Shown here: in pieces, positions 40,498-49,919 of the stretch | Layout of the letters: each line of letters begins with the position of its first letter | Position numbering within the stretch: position 1 is the stretch's first letter | Assembly (NCBI RefSeq): GCF_024198175.1 | Contig: NZ_JAJVKV010000012.1 | Coordinates: 248,001 to 312,000 of the forward strand | Direction: 5' to 3' | Origin: Pyxidicoccus xibeiensis | Lineage (GTDB): Bacteria; Myxococcota; Myxococcia; Myxococcales; Myxococcaceae | DNA length: 64,000 bases | The notes under the pieces: generated by a model | The model's input: the letters and a program-made list of their open reading frames with translations, nothing else | What the model was told of the DNA's origin: nothing | Databases searched by the model: none | Translations under genes and position numbers: made by a program

Positions 40498-43400
40498 ATG
40501 ACATCAGAGTTTCCTCGAAAGAAGGACGGCAGGAAGAAGCGAGTCCTCTCGCTGTGCATGCTCGGCCTGTATGGCGCCAGCCTCCTCGGCTCCTGCGGCC
40601 CCGCTTCGGACGGCGGCGACGGCGTGGCCCGGGTGGAGGTCTCGGCGAACCGGCTGAGCGATGATGAGCGACTGCTGGCTCCGCCCGGAACGGTGTTGGA
40701 CACGAACGCCATTGGTGGGCTCGCGGCGGGTGCCACCGAGGGTACGTACTCGGTCACCGCGGACGGTGCGGCGACCTACCGGCTGCCCTTGTGGGTGCCT
40801 CCGGGACGTGCCGGGATGGAACCGGAGCTCGCGCTCAGCTACCACAGCCGTTCCGGCATGGGGCTGGCCGGGATGGGCTTCACGCTGAGCGGGACGCTCT
40901 CCCGCATCACCCGCTGCCGCAAGACGCTGGCGCAGGACGGCGTGGTGGCGCAAGTGCGCTTCGACAGGACGGATGCCCTGTGTCTGGACGGCGCCCGGCT
41001 CATCCACCTCAACCCCGAGACGACGCAGTACGGCGCCCACGGGAGCGTGTACCGCACCGAGGTCGACAACTTCGCCCGAGTGACGCTCTCCGCCAGCACC
41101 ACGACGAATGGTCCGGACTACTTCGAGGTGCGTCAGAAGGACGGGCGCATCTTCACGTACGGCGCCTTTCTGGAGGGGATACGGGTCCTCCCCACGCGGG
41201 CGCTGCCCACGGGCGTGAACACGGACACCCTCCAGCGAGTGCGCTACGCCTGGGCCCTGTCCGAGGTGAAGGACCGGCAGGGCAACTACATGCGGCTCAA
41301 CTACGACCTGCTGGGTGACCAGACCGCGGGCTACGAGCACCAGCTGAAGAGCATCGATTACACGGGCTCCTATACGGACGCGTCCGTGGCCACGCCCCGT
41401 CGTCGCGTGGAGTTCCTCTACGAGCCCGGAGATGTGGACGAGTCCTACGTGGCGGGCTTGAAGCTGCGCTCGGCCTCGCGTCTGGTCCAGATCGACATGT
41501 ACGCGCCGGACGTGCCGGTCTCCGAATGGGAGCTGGGCCCGAGTACTCGCTGGCGCACGTACGCGCTCGTGTACCGGAACGACAGCATCTCCGGTCGGAG
41601 CCTGCTCAAGTACGTCCTGGAGTGCGACAACGGCAACGTGTGCAAGGTGGGCACCACGCTCGATTGGGAGCTGGGCTCCGAGCAGTTCTTCACCCTCAAC
41701 ACGGGCATCACGGACGTCGCTGCCAACGGCTACGTCACCGACACGTCGGGCGCCCTCCAGTACAAGGCCCGCGACTTCTGGAACCTGCACGTCGCGGACG
41801 TCAATGGAGACGGCAGGGACGACCTGCTCTACCGCTTCATGCGCTTCTCCTCCACCGCCGGCTACTCCCCGGCGGAGTGGCGCCTGCGGTTGAGCAATGG
41901 CTCGGGATTCGGTGACTACACCACGGTCAACCTGCCCAGCTCGCAGGTCGGTGATTCGCAGGATGACCTGTCGACCGTCGACATGGACATGGACGGCAAG
42001 ACGGACGTCGTCGCCCTCAACCGGACCGACTGCAACCGTGGCATCAACGGCCATTTCCAGATCTACCGCTACAACGGCTCCAACTTCACGTCCGTCCTCA
42101 CGGATGGCAACGAGACGTATTCCGTGTGCGGCACGACGACGGCGAGCGTGAAGCCCCCGGGTGTGCAGGTAGCCGACCTCAGCGGCGACGGCCTGCCGGA
42201 CCTGCTTCGCTCCTGGCGGCCCAGCAACGCGAGCACGAGCGTGGCCACGGAGTGGGCCTGGCGGCTCAACCAGCTGGGCACCACCGGCAGCCTGGGCTTC
42301 CCAGGCTACACCGCCCTCGGCTTCCGCTCCGGCGTGGACCATTCCGGCTTCGTGGCCGACGTGGACGGCGACGGCGCCGCCGAGGTGCTGCTGCGCAAGC
42401 CGGACATGCTGCCCAACACCCAGTCCCGCAGCCCAGACGGGTTCGCCGGGTACTACACCGCGGTGGGCATCAACCCGGATGGCAGCCGGCGCGAGACGGA
42501 GACGACACTGTCGGCGCTGCCGTGGGACTACGAGTTCGGCGGGCCCTACCACTACCGGAACATGTGGCTGGTGGACGTGACGGGGGACGGGCTGCCGGAT
42601 GCGCTCACCCTGCACAAGGAGCGGCAGCCGCATGATGGCGTTCCCCGCCAGCTCCGGCTGGCCATCAACACCGGCAGCGGCTTCCTGGCCCCGCAGACGC
42701 TCTCCATCCCCGAGGGGTCCATGCCCGGCCCCTCGCAGTGGCGCGAGACGGGCCGCTTCGTCGACAACGGCATGCGCATCCTCGACTACAACATGGATGG
42801 CCGGCAGGACCTGCTGCTGACGGACGCCTACAACGACCGAGGCACCCACCGGACGAAGCTCACCGTGCTGCTGTCGACCGGCGCTGGCTTCACCGCGAAG
42901 GAGCTCACCAGCCTGCCCGTGGGGATGAGCACGGGGGATGGCTCCGTCTCACCGCAGGGCTCGTATACGCAGCTGGAGGGGGCCGGCTGGGGTCAGAAGC
43001 TCACGCGGCTGGGCGACGTCAACGGTGACGGCCTGCAGGACATCATCCAGGTCGCCGGGACCACGTCGGGCAGTCAGCTCGTGGTGCACCTGCGCCAGGG
43101 GCTCAAGCCGGACCTGCTCCGCCGCGCCTCGGATGGCCATGGCAAGTGGGTCTCCTTCGAGCACCGCGCGCTGGGGGTGCTGGAGGGCAACTACACGCCT
43201 GGCACATGCACCTATCCCCAGTACTGCGGGGGACGGAGCATGTGGGCCGTCAGCGCGTACATGGCGGACAACGGGCTTGAGGGCCCGGATGCCTTTTTCC
43301 ACTGGTACGTGCTCAGCTACCAGGGCGCGCGGACGGACCTCCGGGGCCGCGGGTGGCTCGGCTTCTCCCTCCGCACCGTCACCGACAAGGCGACGAACGC

Positions 43401-46400
43401 GGTGACGACGACCGTCTACGACAACACCACGCGGACCGGCACGCTGTACCTGCACGCGTTCCTTCCCAAGCAGGAAGAGGTCGCCACGCCCCTGACGGGA
43501 CGCACCCATACCGTCACCACCACATTCACCCGCGAGCCACGCACCGCTCCGGAGGGCCGCACCCGGTTCCTCTGTCCTACGGCGACGACCGTCTCGGAGA
43601 AGGATGGGACCTTGGGGACCATCTCGTGGAAGCGCCAGTCCCAGCAGTGCGACGGCTACGGCAACCCCACGACGTTCTTCACCGACGTGCGCACGGAGGA
43701 GAATGCTTTCGAAGCCACACAGATGGAACGTTGGCTCGAGGTGGAGAACCATCCATCCAGCTGGGTGCTGGGCCGCGTCCGGCGGGAGACGGTCACCTCC
43801 TACACTCCTCCCTCGGAGCCCGTTCCAGACGGACGGCACACGTCCCGCACCACCACCTATCAGTACTGTCCCGAAGCCTCCTGCCCGGAGTCCAACCTCC
43901 TCTGGCGGGTCACCACGGAGCCGGAGGGTGACGTGGACACGAAGCTCGTCACGACCTACGGGCGGGATGCCACCGGACAGGTGACCTCGGTTGAGGCCAA
44001 GGACTCCGGAGAGGCACCTCCGCGTGTGGAGCAGGTCTACTACGACGTCTTCGAGAAGCTCTTCCCCTCCGTCATCTTCAACGCCGCCGGCCACCGTACC
44101 GACGTTGCATACCACCCGGGACTTGGGGTGATGGCGCTCACCGAGGACCCCAACGGCGTGCGCATACGGAACGCCTATGACGGCTTCGGGCGCCTGCGGA
44201 TGGAGACGGCTCCATACCGGGAGGGAGGCGCTTCCGCGGGTGCCACGCTCTGGGTGGAGTACCAGCGTGAGGCCCCGGGAACCCGCATCACTGTCAGGAG
44301 GGACGGCAGCCCCACGCTGGTTCAGAAGCTGGACCATTGGGACCGGGAAGTCTCCCGCAGCGTCCAGGCCGCCGACGGCTCTTGGAGCCGCGCCTCCACG
44401 GCCTATGACTTCTTCGGGCGTACCTGGCGCACCACGCAGCCCCGGTACGATGGTGAACCCGAGAAGGTCACGACCTATACCTACGACAACCTGGGGCGGA
44501 TGCTGAAGCAGACGAACCCGGATGGCACCTTCCAGGAGTGGATCCACGAGTGGCGCACCACCACTGCCTATGACGAGAAGCGAGCCAAGACGTCCATCTA
44601 TCGCAACCCGTTGGGGCAGGTGGAGCGGGTGGATGAGCAGCGGGATCCGTCCTCCTCGAATCTCATCACCGCGTATTACTACGGGCCATTCGGCGTGCTG
44701 GACCTGACGGAAAGCACGAGCAATGCACCCACCTTCATGCAGTACGACGTGCTCGGCCGCCGCACGAAGCTCTGGGAACCCAGGCTGGCAGCGCTCGTCA
44801 CTGCCTACAATGCCTTCGGCGAGATCCGGGAGGAGACGGACGCAGCCGGTGTCCGGACGTCCTACGCCTATGACAGTCTGGGCCGCGAGGTGCTCATCAA
44901 CAACAAGGATAGGCAGACGCGGCTCGTCTGGGACACCGCTCCCAATGGCACTGGCGCGCTGACGAGGGCGGTGAACGAGCACACCACGCCTACGACCACG
45001 GATGATGTGGTCACGGCCTACTCCTATGACACGCTGGGGCGCCTCTCGCAGGAGGCGCTGATGGTCAACGGCGCCACCCATCCCGTAGACCAGAGCTACG
45101 ACGGGTTTGGACGTCCGGACGTCACCTGGTATCCGGCAGGTCCCAGCGGCTCCCGGCTGGCCGTGCGGCAGACCTATACAGCCACAGGCTATCCCGAGGC
45201 CGTGCGAGACGCTTCCAATGGCGCCGAGTTCTGGCGCGCCAAGGACCGGGATGCCGCCGGCCGTCTGCTTGTCGAGACGCGGGGGAGCAACGCCATCACC
45301 ACGTGGAACCGCTATGACGGCCGCGGACGCCTGCGCTTCATCGAGTCCCGCAGGGCGGCCGGGTCGCTCGTCCAGTCGCTGGCGTACAGCTACAACGCGG
45401 ATGACAGCCTGCGCAGCCGTCATGACAACCTGAAGCAGGTGACGGAGTCCTTCCAGTATGACGGCGTGGACCGCCTGACGCGCTGGACGGTGCAGGCGGG
45501 CTGCAACAACACCGTCACCGACTACGGCTACGACAGCCCGGGCAATCTCACCTCCAGGCGGGTCGTCCGGAATGGCACCCAGACGGAGCAGCTCTACTTC
45601 CAGTACGGAGCCCTGACTGCGCCGGAGCACGCCATCACCGGCGTGAGCACGGACCCGGCCTTCCGCACGCTGAAGGAGACGTTCACCTATGACAAGGGAG
45701 GGAACCAGACGCAGGCCAGCGAGGCCGCGACGGGACGCTTCCGCCGCATCACCTATACCGCCTTCAACCTGCCCTCGACGCTGGAGACGCAGCAGGGCAC
45801 GCTGACGTTCACCTACGACGCGCTCCAGCGCCGCACGTTCAAGCAGCACAGCAATGGGGATTCCACCCTGTACGTGGCGGGGGGCCTCTATGAGAAGCGC
45901 AGGAAGGCGGGAGTCGAGTCGCACGTCTTCCAGGTGATGGCGGAGGGCCGGGCGGTCGCCCAGGTGACGCTGGCCGCGAGCAGCGGCGCCACGCCTGTCA
46001 CCTCGTACCTGCTGCACGACCACCTGGGCTCGGTGGAGACGGTGACGGACGAGGCTGGGAGCGTGCTGGAGCAGCGCAAGTACCAGCCCTTCGGTGCGCA
46101 GGGCCGGGTGGATGACCCGACGCTGGCGCCGGCCTCCACGGCCAGCGACGTGCGTCGGGGCTTCACCAGCCACGAGTGGGACGACGAGGCGGGGCTGGTC
46201 AACATGAAGGGGCGGCTCTACGACCCGACGGTGGGGCGCTTCCTGACTCGCGACCCGGTGGTCCAGGCGCCCTTCTCCAGCCAGGGGTTCAACCGCTACA
46301 GCTACGTCCTCAACAACCCCCTGCGCTACGTCGACCCCAGCGGGTTCACGGCCACGGAGTCCACGAGCGTCATGGGCACCTGGCTGACGCAGGAGGGCGA

Positions 46401-47241
46401 AGGGATGCAGATCTGCGGTTCGGCGAACCCCGGTGACTGCGGCGCTCTTGGCTCGGGAACGGGGATCGGCAGCGGGGCCGGGCAGGGGAACAACGGCCCG
46501 GCAGCCATCGCGGGTGGCGCGGACCAGAACGGCAGCATCGAACCGGGGTACGTCGAGTCCTCATGCAAGTTCTGCGTGGGAGATGGGCGCGGCCTGTTCG
46601 CGATGAGCGACCAGCAGCTGGGGGACCTCCAGCACTGGCTGCGTGAGACCAGGTGGTCCTATGTCCCTTACGTGGGCCTCGGCACCACGTCGCTCAACCT
46701 GATGCTGTCGGTGATGCGGGGCAATACCGATGACCTAGTCAGCGACGTGGCGAAGGTGGGGCTCTCCCTCGCCTACGTGAAGGTGGTGGGGCTCGCGTTC
46801 AAGGCTGTGACGCCCATGGTGACTTCAGCGGGTAGAGTCGCCGGAAGGCTATGGGGGAGCATCGAAGGCTCGGGGGGACGTGGGCTGCCCAAGTTTGCTG
46901 AATACGTCAAAGATTTGAGCCAATTCACGGGACGGACAGGAGTCGTTCGCAACGCAATGATTCGGGAGACAATTGGTCGATACCTCCCAAACCTCCGCTT
47001 GACGTTCTACCCCCGGTTCAATCCTTTATTGAGCAGGTTCGGGATCTCGCTGAAGGATACGGGCACCCAGATTGGTCCCCATGCATTCAAGTCACGGCGC
47101 GAGTTGATTGATACAATTGTCCATGAGGAGCTACACCATCGGTGGTGGAGTCGTGGTATATTTGGCCACCATGCGAACAAAGCCCTTGAGGCTAAGTTCG
47201 AGGAAACCGTGCGGCGGTACATGCAGATGCGGGGATTCTGA
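40498..47241 (+). CDS. SpvB/TcdB/Rhs-type giant lipoprotein with C-terminal HExxH toxin tip
   Basis: 2247 aa. N-terminal lipoprotein-like signal (LYGASLLGSC, Cys33), then SpvB domain (~80-330; TYRLPLWVPPGRAGMEPELA), VCBS/FG-GAP repeats (DVNGDGRDDLLYR near 435, DVDGDGAAEVLLR, DVTGDGLPDALTL, DVNGDGLQDIIQ near 840), TcdB middle region, many YDxxGRL-type Rhs repeats (~1200-1850), and the Rhs core end (GRFLTRDPV, then YSYVLNNPLRYVDPSGF near 1935-1950). The variable tip (1951-2247) contains IVHEELHHRWWSRG, an HExxH zinc-protease motif at 2209-2213. GC falls visibly in the last ~350 bp. Rhs shells encapsulate and release such tips as toxins. The lipid anchor suggests surface display. Confidence 0.88.
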   Translation: MTSEFPRKKDGRKKRVLSLCMLGLYGASLLGSCGPASDGGDGVARVEVSANRLSDDERLLAPPGTVLDTNAIGGLAAGATEGTYSVTADGAATYRLPLWVPPGRAGMEPELALSYHSRSGMGLAGMGFTLSGTLSRITRCRKTLAQDGVVAQVRFDRTDALCLDGARLIHLNPETTQYGAHGSVYRTEVDNFARVTLSASTTTNGPDYFEVRQKDGRIFTYGAFLEGIRVLPTRALPTGVNTDTLQRVRYAWALSEVKDRQGNYMRLNYDLLGDQTAGYEHQLKSIDYTGSYTDASVATPRRRVEFLYEPGDVDESYVAGLKLRSASRLVQIDMYAPDVPVSEWELGPSTRWRTYALVYRNDSISGRSLLKYVLECDNGNVCKVGTTLDWELGSEQFFTLNTGITDVAANGYVTDTSGALQYKARDFWNLHVADVNGDGRDDLLYRFMRFSSTAGYSPAEWRLRLSNGSGFGDYTTVNLPSSQVGDSQDDLSTVDMDMDGKTDVVALNRTDCNRGINGHFQIYRYNGSNFTSVLTDGNETYSVCGTTTASVKPPGVQVADLSGDGLPDLLRSWRPSNASTSVATEWAWRLNQLGTTGSLGFPGYTALGFRSGVDHSGFVADVDGDGAAEVLLRKPDMLPNTQSRSPDGFAGYYTAVGINPDGSRRETETTLSALPWDYEFGGPYHYRNMWLVDVTGDGLPDALTLHKERQPHDGVPRQLRLAINTGSGFLAPQTLSIPEGSMPGPSQWRETGRFVDNGMRILDYNMDGRQDLLLTDAYNDRGTHRTKLTVLLSTGAGFTAKELTSLPVGMSTGDGSVSPQGSYTQLEGAGWGQKLTRLGDVNGDGLQDIIQVAGTTSGSQLVVHLRQGLKPDLLRRASDGHGKWVSFEHRALGVLEGNYTPGTCTYPQYCGGRSMWAVSAYMADNGLEGPDAFFHWYVLSYQGARTDLRGRGWLGFSLRTVTDKATNAVTTTVYDNTTRTGTLYLHAFLPKQEEVATPLTGRTHTVTTTFTREPRTAPEGRTRFLCPTATTVSEKDGTLGTISWKRQSQQCDGYGNPTTFFTDVRTEENAFEATQMERWLEVENHPSSWVLGRVRRETVTSYTPPSEPVPDGRHTSRTTTYQYCPEASCPESNLLWRVTTEPEGDVDTKLVTTYGRDATGQVTSVEAKDSGEAPPRVEQVYYDVFEKLFPSVIFNAAGHRTDVAYHPGLGVMALTEDPNGVRIRNAYDGFGRLRMETAPYREGGASAGATLWVEYQREAPGTRITVRRDGSPTLVQKLDHWDREVSRSVQAADGSWSRASTAYDFFGRTWRTTQPRYDGEPEKVTTYTYDNLGRMLKQTNPDGTFQEWIHEWRTTTAYDEKRAKTSIYRNPLGQVERVDEQRDPSSSNLITAYYYGPFGVLDLTESTSNAPTFMQYDVLGRRTKLWEPRLAALVTAYNAFGEIREETDAAGVRTSYAYDSLGREVLINNKDRQTRLVWDTAPNGTGALTRAVNEHTTPTTTDDVVTAYSYDTLGRLSQEALMVNGATHPVDQSYDGFGRPDVTWYPAGPSGSRLAVRQTYTATGYPEAVRDASNGAEFWRAKDRDAAGRLLVETRGSNAITTWNRYDGRGRLRFIESRRAAGSLVQSLAYSYNADDSLRSRHDNLKQVTESFQYDGVDRLTRWTVQAGCNNTVTDYGYDSPGNLTSRRVVRNGTQTEQLYFQYGALTAPEHAITGVSTDPAFRTLKETFTYDKGGNQTQASEAATGRFRRITYTAFNLPSTLETQQGTLTFTYDALQRRTFKQHSNGDSTLYVAGGLYEKRRKAGVESHVFQVMAEGRAVAQVTLAASSGATPVTSYLLHDHLGSVETVTDEAGSVLEQRKYQPFGAQGRVDDPTLAPASTASDVRRGFTSHEWDDEAGLVNMKGRLYDPTVGRFLTRDPVVQAPFSSQGFNRYSYVLNNPLRYVDPSGFTATESTSVMGTWLTQEGEGMQICGSANPGDCGALGSGTGIGSGAGQGNNGPAAIAGGADQNGSIEPGYVESSCKFCVGDGRGLFAMSDQQLGDLQHWLRETRWSYVPYVGLGTTSLNLMLSVMRGNTDDLVSDVAKVGLSLAYVKVVGLAFKAVTPMVTSAGRVAGRLWGSIEGSGGRGLPKFAEYVKDLSQFTGRTGVVRNAMIRETIGRYLPNLRLTFYPRFNPLLSRFGISLKDTGTQIGPHAFKSRRELIDTIVHEELHHRWWSRGIFGHHANKALEAKFEETVRRYMQMRGF

Positions 47242-47251
47242 GGAGCTTCCT

Positions 47252-47677
47252 GTGAAATACGAGTCGGTGAGTGCGCCATATACGTGTCCCCAGTGCAACG
47301 CATCCCAGAAAATCGTGCATGCGCTCTCATTCGACTCCACCGGCGTTCGCTCTGCTTCCTCCTTCACGTGCCTGAACTGCGGCTCGAGCTTCGAAGCAGA
47401 TGACAGGGGCGTACCACCAGAGTGGAAGCCCCTGTTCTATGCGGCGAATGGCCACTGGGAACTCATCGTTGTAAACGCAGGCTTGCGGAAGGTGGATTTG
47501 CTCCGCAAGCTTCGCGAGGTGCTGGGATTGGAGCTCGCGGCCACAAGTGCACTGTCCCGGCGGATTCCTGGGCGAATTGCGGACGGAACCAGAGTTGAAA
47601 TGGAGTTCCTCAAGTGTGAACTTCAGTCGTTAGGAGCCGTGATGGAGGTGGTCTCAATAAAGTCTGGGGGAGATTGA
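47252..47677 (+). CDS. Zinc-ribbon protein, probable immunity partner of the Rhs tip
   Basis: 141 aa from GTG at 47252; the AGGAG overlaps the Rhs stop codon and lies six bases upstream, so the pair is translationally coupled. Residues 8-45 hold two CxxC pairs (YTCPQCNAS, TCLNCGSSFE), a zinc ribbon. The remainder (VDLLRKLREVLGLELAATSA, then FLKCELQSLGAVMEVVSIK) has a beta-alpha-beta fold reminiscent of ribosomal L7/L12-CTD or ACT-like domains. The base composition matches the low-GC Rhs tip, so the two probably moved together. Immunity is inferred from position. Confidence 0.68.
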   Translation: MKYESVSAPYTCPQCNASQKIVHALSFDSTGVRSASSFTCLNCGSSFEADDRGVPPEWKPLFYAANGHWELIVVNAGLRKVDLLRKLREVLGLELAATSALSRRIPGRIADGTRVEMEFLKCELQSLGAVMEVVSIKSGGD

Positions 47678-47727
47678 AGGTCTCACTCCCTCAAGAGCCC
47701 AACCTGTAGCATGACGAATTGTTGAGA

Positions 47728-47762
47728 CACCTCTCAGGGAGATGACCTCTCCCTGAGAGGTG
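47728..47762. terminator. Perfect 15-bp hairpin after the Rhs/immunity pair
   Basis: Arms CACCTCTCAGGGAGA (47728-47742) and TCTCCCTGAGAGGTG (47748-47762) with a 5-nt loop. No T-run follows. It probably terminates the Rhs transcript and insulates the next gene. Confidence 0.6.
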
Positions 47763-47897
47763 GATGTGAAAAGGGTCCCGCTCGTCAGACGAAAAGAGCG
47801 CGCCCGTTACATTCGTTTACACGCGGCACATACGCCCGAGACATGCGGAGCGTGGAGTGCGAACCGTCCAACCGGCCTTCGGGCCCAGGGAGGTTCC

Positions 47898-49190
47898 ATG
47901 TCCCGTCATCCGCATTCACTCCGCTTCGTGCCCTTGCTGCTCCTCGCCACCGCGCTCCTGCTGCGGGCCCCCGCGGCCTTTGCGGCGCCACCGGACCTTC
48001 CGCGCGCCGGCTCGGCCGAGGCGGAGGGCATCGACCCCGAGGCCCTGCGGCAGTTCCTCCAGCGCGCCGAGGAATCGAAGTCGAGCGCCGTGGTCATCGT
48101 GAAGAACGGGAAGCTCGTGGGCGAGTGGTCCTTCGGCCACGCCCCCGCGCGCATCGAGGCGATGTCCGTCACCAAGTCCGTCGCGGGGCTCGCGGTGCTG
48201 AAGCTGCTGGCGGATGGGAAGATTGCGTCCCTGGACGTGCACCTGCACACGTACTTCCCGGAGTGGAACCAGGGCCGCAAGAAGGACATCACCCTGCGCC
48301 ACCTGCTCACCCATACGTCGGGGCTCCAGTCGGACCCGACGACGGAGGAAATCTACCGGAGCCCGGACTTCGTGAAGCTCGCCCTGGCGGCGGAGCTGAC
48401 CGAGCCGCCGGGCACCTCCTTCCGCTACAACAACAAGGCCGTCAACCTGCTGGCCGCCGTCGTCCAGAAGGTGTCGGGCAAGCGGCTGGACCGCTACCTC
48501 TCGGACGCCCTCTTCCGGCTCATGGGCATCACCGACTTCAGCTGGAGCCTGGACGATGCGGGCAACCCGCAGGTCATGGCGGGCGTGCAGCTCCGGCCGC
48601 GAGATTTGGCGAAGCTCGGGCAGCTGATGCTCGACGGTGGCCTGTGGCTGGGGCGCCGCCTCCTGCCGGCCGAGTGGGTGAAGCAGGCCACGACGCCGGG
48701 AGAAGGCGTGTTCTCCCCCGGAGGACTGTTGTGGTGGCCCCAGTACGCCTGGGTGCGGCTCTCGGTGGACGACGCGCTCCTCGACGCGTGGAAGAAGGCG
48801 GGTGTGCCCGACGCGCTCATCCAGGACATGACCCCGCTGAAGGGCCGGACCTTCACGGACTCGCAGGCCTACTTCGAGGCGCTGGGCTCGCGGCTGCCGG
48901 CCCTCAAGAAGGAGGTGCGCGGGCGCAACCTGAGGCACGCCACCGTGGAGAAGGGCCCCCTCGTGGGCTTCAACTCCAATGGAGACCTCGGGCAGTACGT
49001 GCTCGTCGTCCCCGAGCACCGGCTGGTCGTGGTGCGGATGTTCACCCCGCCGAATGAGTCCGGGCCGAGGCCCGACGAGTCCGTCTTCTTCATGGACTTC
49101 AGCCCCCGCGCGCTCGCCCTGGTGGGCGTTGGCCCTCCGCCTGTCGCGGCAGAGGCGCCCAAGGCGCAAGGGGCGGCCACGGCGCGCTAG
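47898..49190 (+). CDS. Serine beta-lactamase-fold hydrolase (class C/EstB-like), exported
   Basis: 430 aa from ATG at 47898 (AGGGAGG upstream), with a signal peptide (PLLLLATALLLRAPAAFAAP). The active site is SVTKS (Ser90, Lys93) with the second motif YNN (Tyr177), and the family's LRHLLTHTSGL is present. A C-terminal HRLVVVRMFTPP strand supplies the usual last sheet. Members include esterases, D-aminopeptidases and penicillin-binding-like enzymes; the substrate cannot be assigned. It ends 3 bp before the response regulator ATG, so it may be in the same transcript. Confidence 0.85.
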   Translation: MSRHPHSLRFVPLLLLATALLLRAPAAFAAPPDLPRAGSAEAEGIDPEALRQFLQRAEESKSSAVVIVKNGKLVGEWSFGHAPARIEAMSVTKSVAGLAVLKLLADGKIASLDVHLHTYFPEWNQGRKKDITLRHLLTHTSGLQSDPTTEEIYRSPDFVKLALAAELTEPPGTSFRYNNKAVNLLAAVVQKVSGKRLDRYLSDALFRLMGITDFSWSLDDAGNPQVMAGVQLRPRDLAKLGQLMLDGGLWLGRRLLPAEWVKQATTPGEGVFSPGGLLWWPQYAWVRLSVDDALLDAWKKAGVPDALIQDMTPLKGRTFTDSQAYFEALGSRLPALKKEVRGRNLRHATVEKGPLVGFNSNGDLGQYVLVVPEHRLVVVRMFTPPNESGPRPDESVFFMDFSPRALALVGVGPPPVAAEAPKAQGAATAR

Positions 49191-49193
49191 GTT

Positions 49194-49919
49194 ATGGCCA
49201 TGACAGGCTCCACGGCGCCGCAGGCCCCCATCGAGGTCCTGCTCATCGAGGACGACACACACCTGGCCCGGCTCACGGCCGAGTACCTGGAGCGCCACGG
49301 CGTGCGGACCTGCTGTGCGCACGACGGAGAGCGCGGGCTGGCCGAGGCGGCGCGGCGCACCTTCGATGCCATCCTCATTGATGTCATGCTGCCCCGGAAG
49401 GACGGGCTCACCGTGTGTCGCGAGCTGCGGGCGCGCTCGGCGGTGCCCATCCTCATGCTCACCGCGCGCGGCGAAGAGGCGGACCGGGTGATGGGGTTGG
49501 AGCTGGGCGCGGACGACTACGTGTCCAAGCCCTTCTCCTCGCGCGAGCTGCTGGCGCGCATCACCGCGCAGGTGCGCCGCAGCCGAGGCTTGCTGGGCCC
49601 GGCGCGCGACGTGCTGCGCGTGGGGCCGCTCACGCTGGACCGGGCGGGCCGGCGGGCCGCGCTGAACGGGCAGGAGCTGGCGCTCACGCAGCACGAGTTC
49701 TCCTTGCTCTGCGCGCTCGCGGAGCGGGCCGGGCGGGTGCTGTCTCGCGAGCAGCTCCTGGAGCTGGCGAGCGGCGGCCTGGAGGGGCCGGTGGACCGTG
49801 CCATCGACGTGCACGTGTCCCGGCTGCGCCAGAAGCTGGGAGACGATGCGCGCAATCCCCGGCTGCTCAAGACGGTGCGCGGCGTGGGCTACGTGTTGGA
49901 GCAGGGAGACGGCCCGTGA
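49194..49919 (+). CDS. OmpR-family response regulator
   Basis: 241 aa. Receiver domain with acidic EDD (19-21), phospho-acceptor Asp63 in ILIDVMLP, Thr in MLTARG and Lys in YVSKPFSSREL. The C-terminal winged helix is of the OmpR/PhoB type (LALTQHEFSLLCALAERAGR, then VDRAIDVHVSRLRQKLGDDA, then TVRGVGYVLE). The next gene, its sensor kinase, overlaps by 4 bp (GTGA). Target genes are unknown; the adjacent hydrolase is a candidate. Confidence 0.92.
   Translation: MAMTGSTAPQAPIEVLLIEDDTHLARLTAEYLERHGVRTCCAHDGERGLAEAARRTFDAILIDVMLPRKDGLTVCRELRARSAVPILMLTARGEEADRVMGLELGADDYVSKPFSSRELLARITAQVRRSRGLLGPARDVLRVGPLTLDRAGRRAALNGQELALTQHEFSLLCALAERAGRVLSREQLLELASGGLEGPVDRAIDVHVSRLRQKLGDDARNPRLLKTVRGVGYVLEQGDGP

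Noticed and set aside
40504..42849. 781-residue open frame on the minus strand
   Set aside because: Antisense shadow of the SpvB/VCBS part of the Rhs gene.
42949..46173. 1074-residue open frame on the minus strand inside the Rhs gene
   Set aside because: It is an antisense shadow of high-GC codons; no domain motifs, and the sense frame is a clear Rhs protein.
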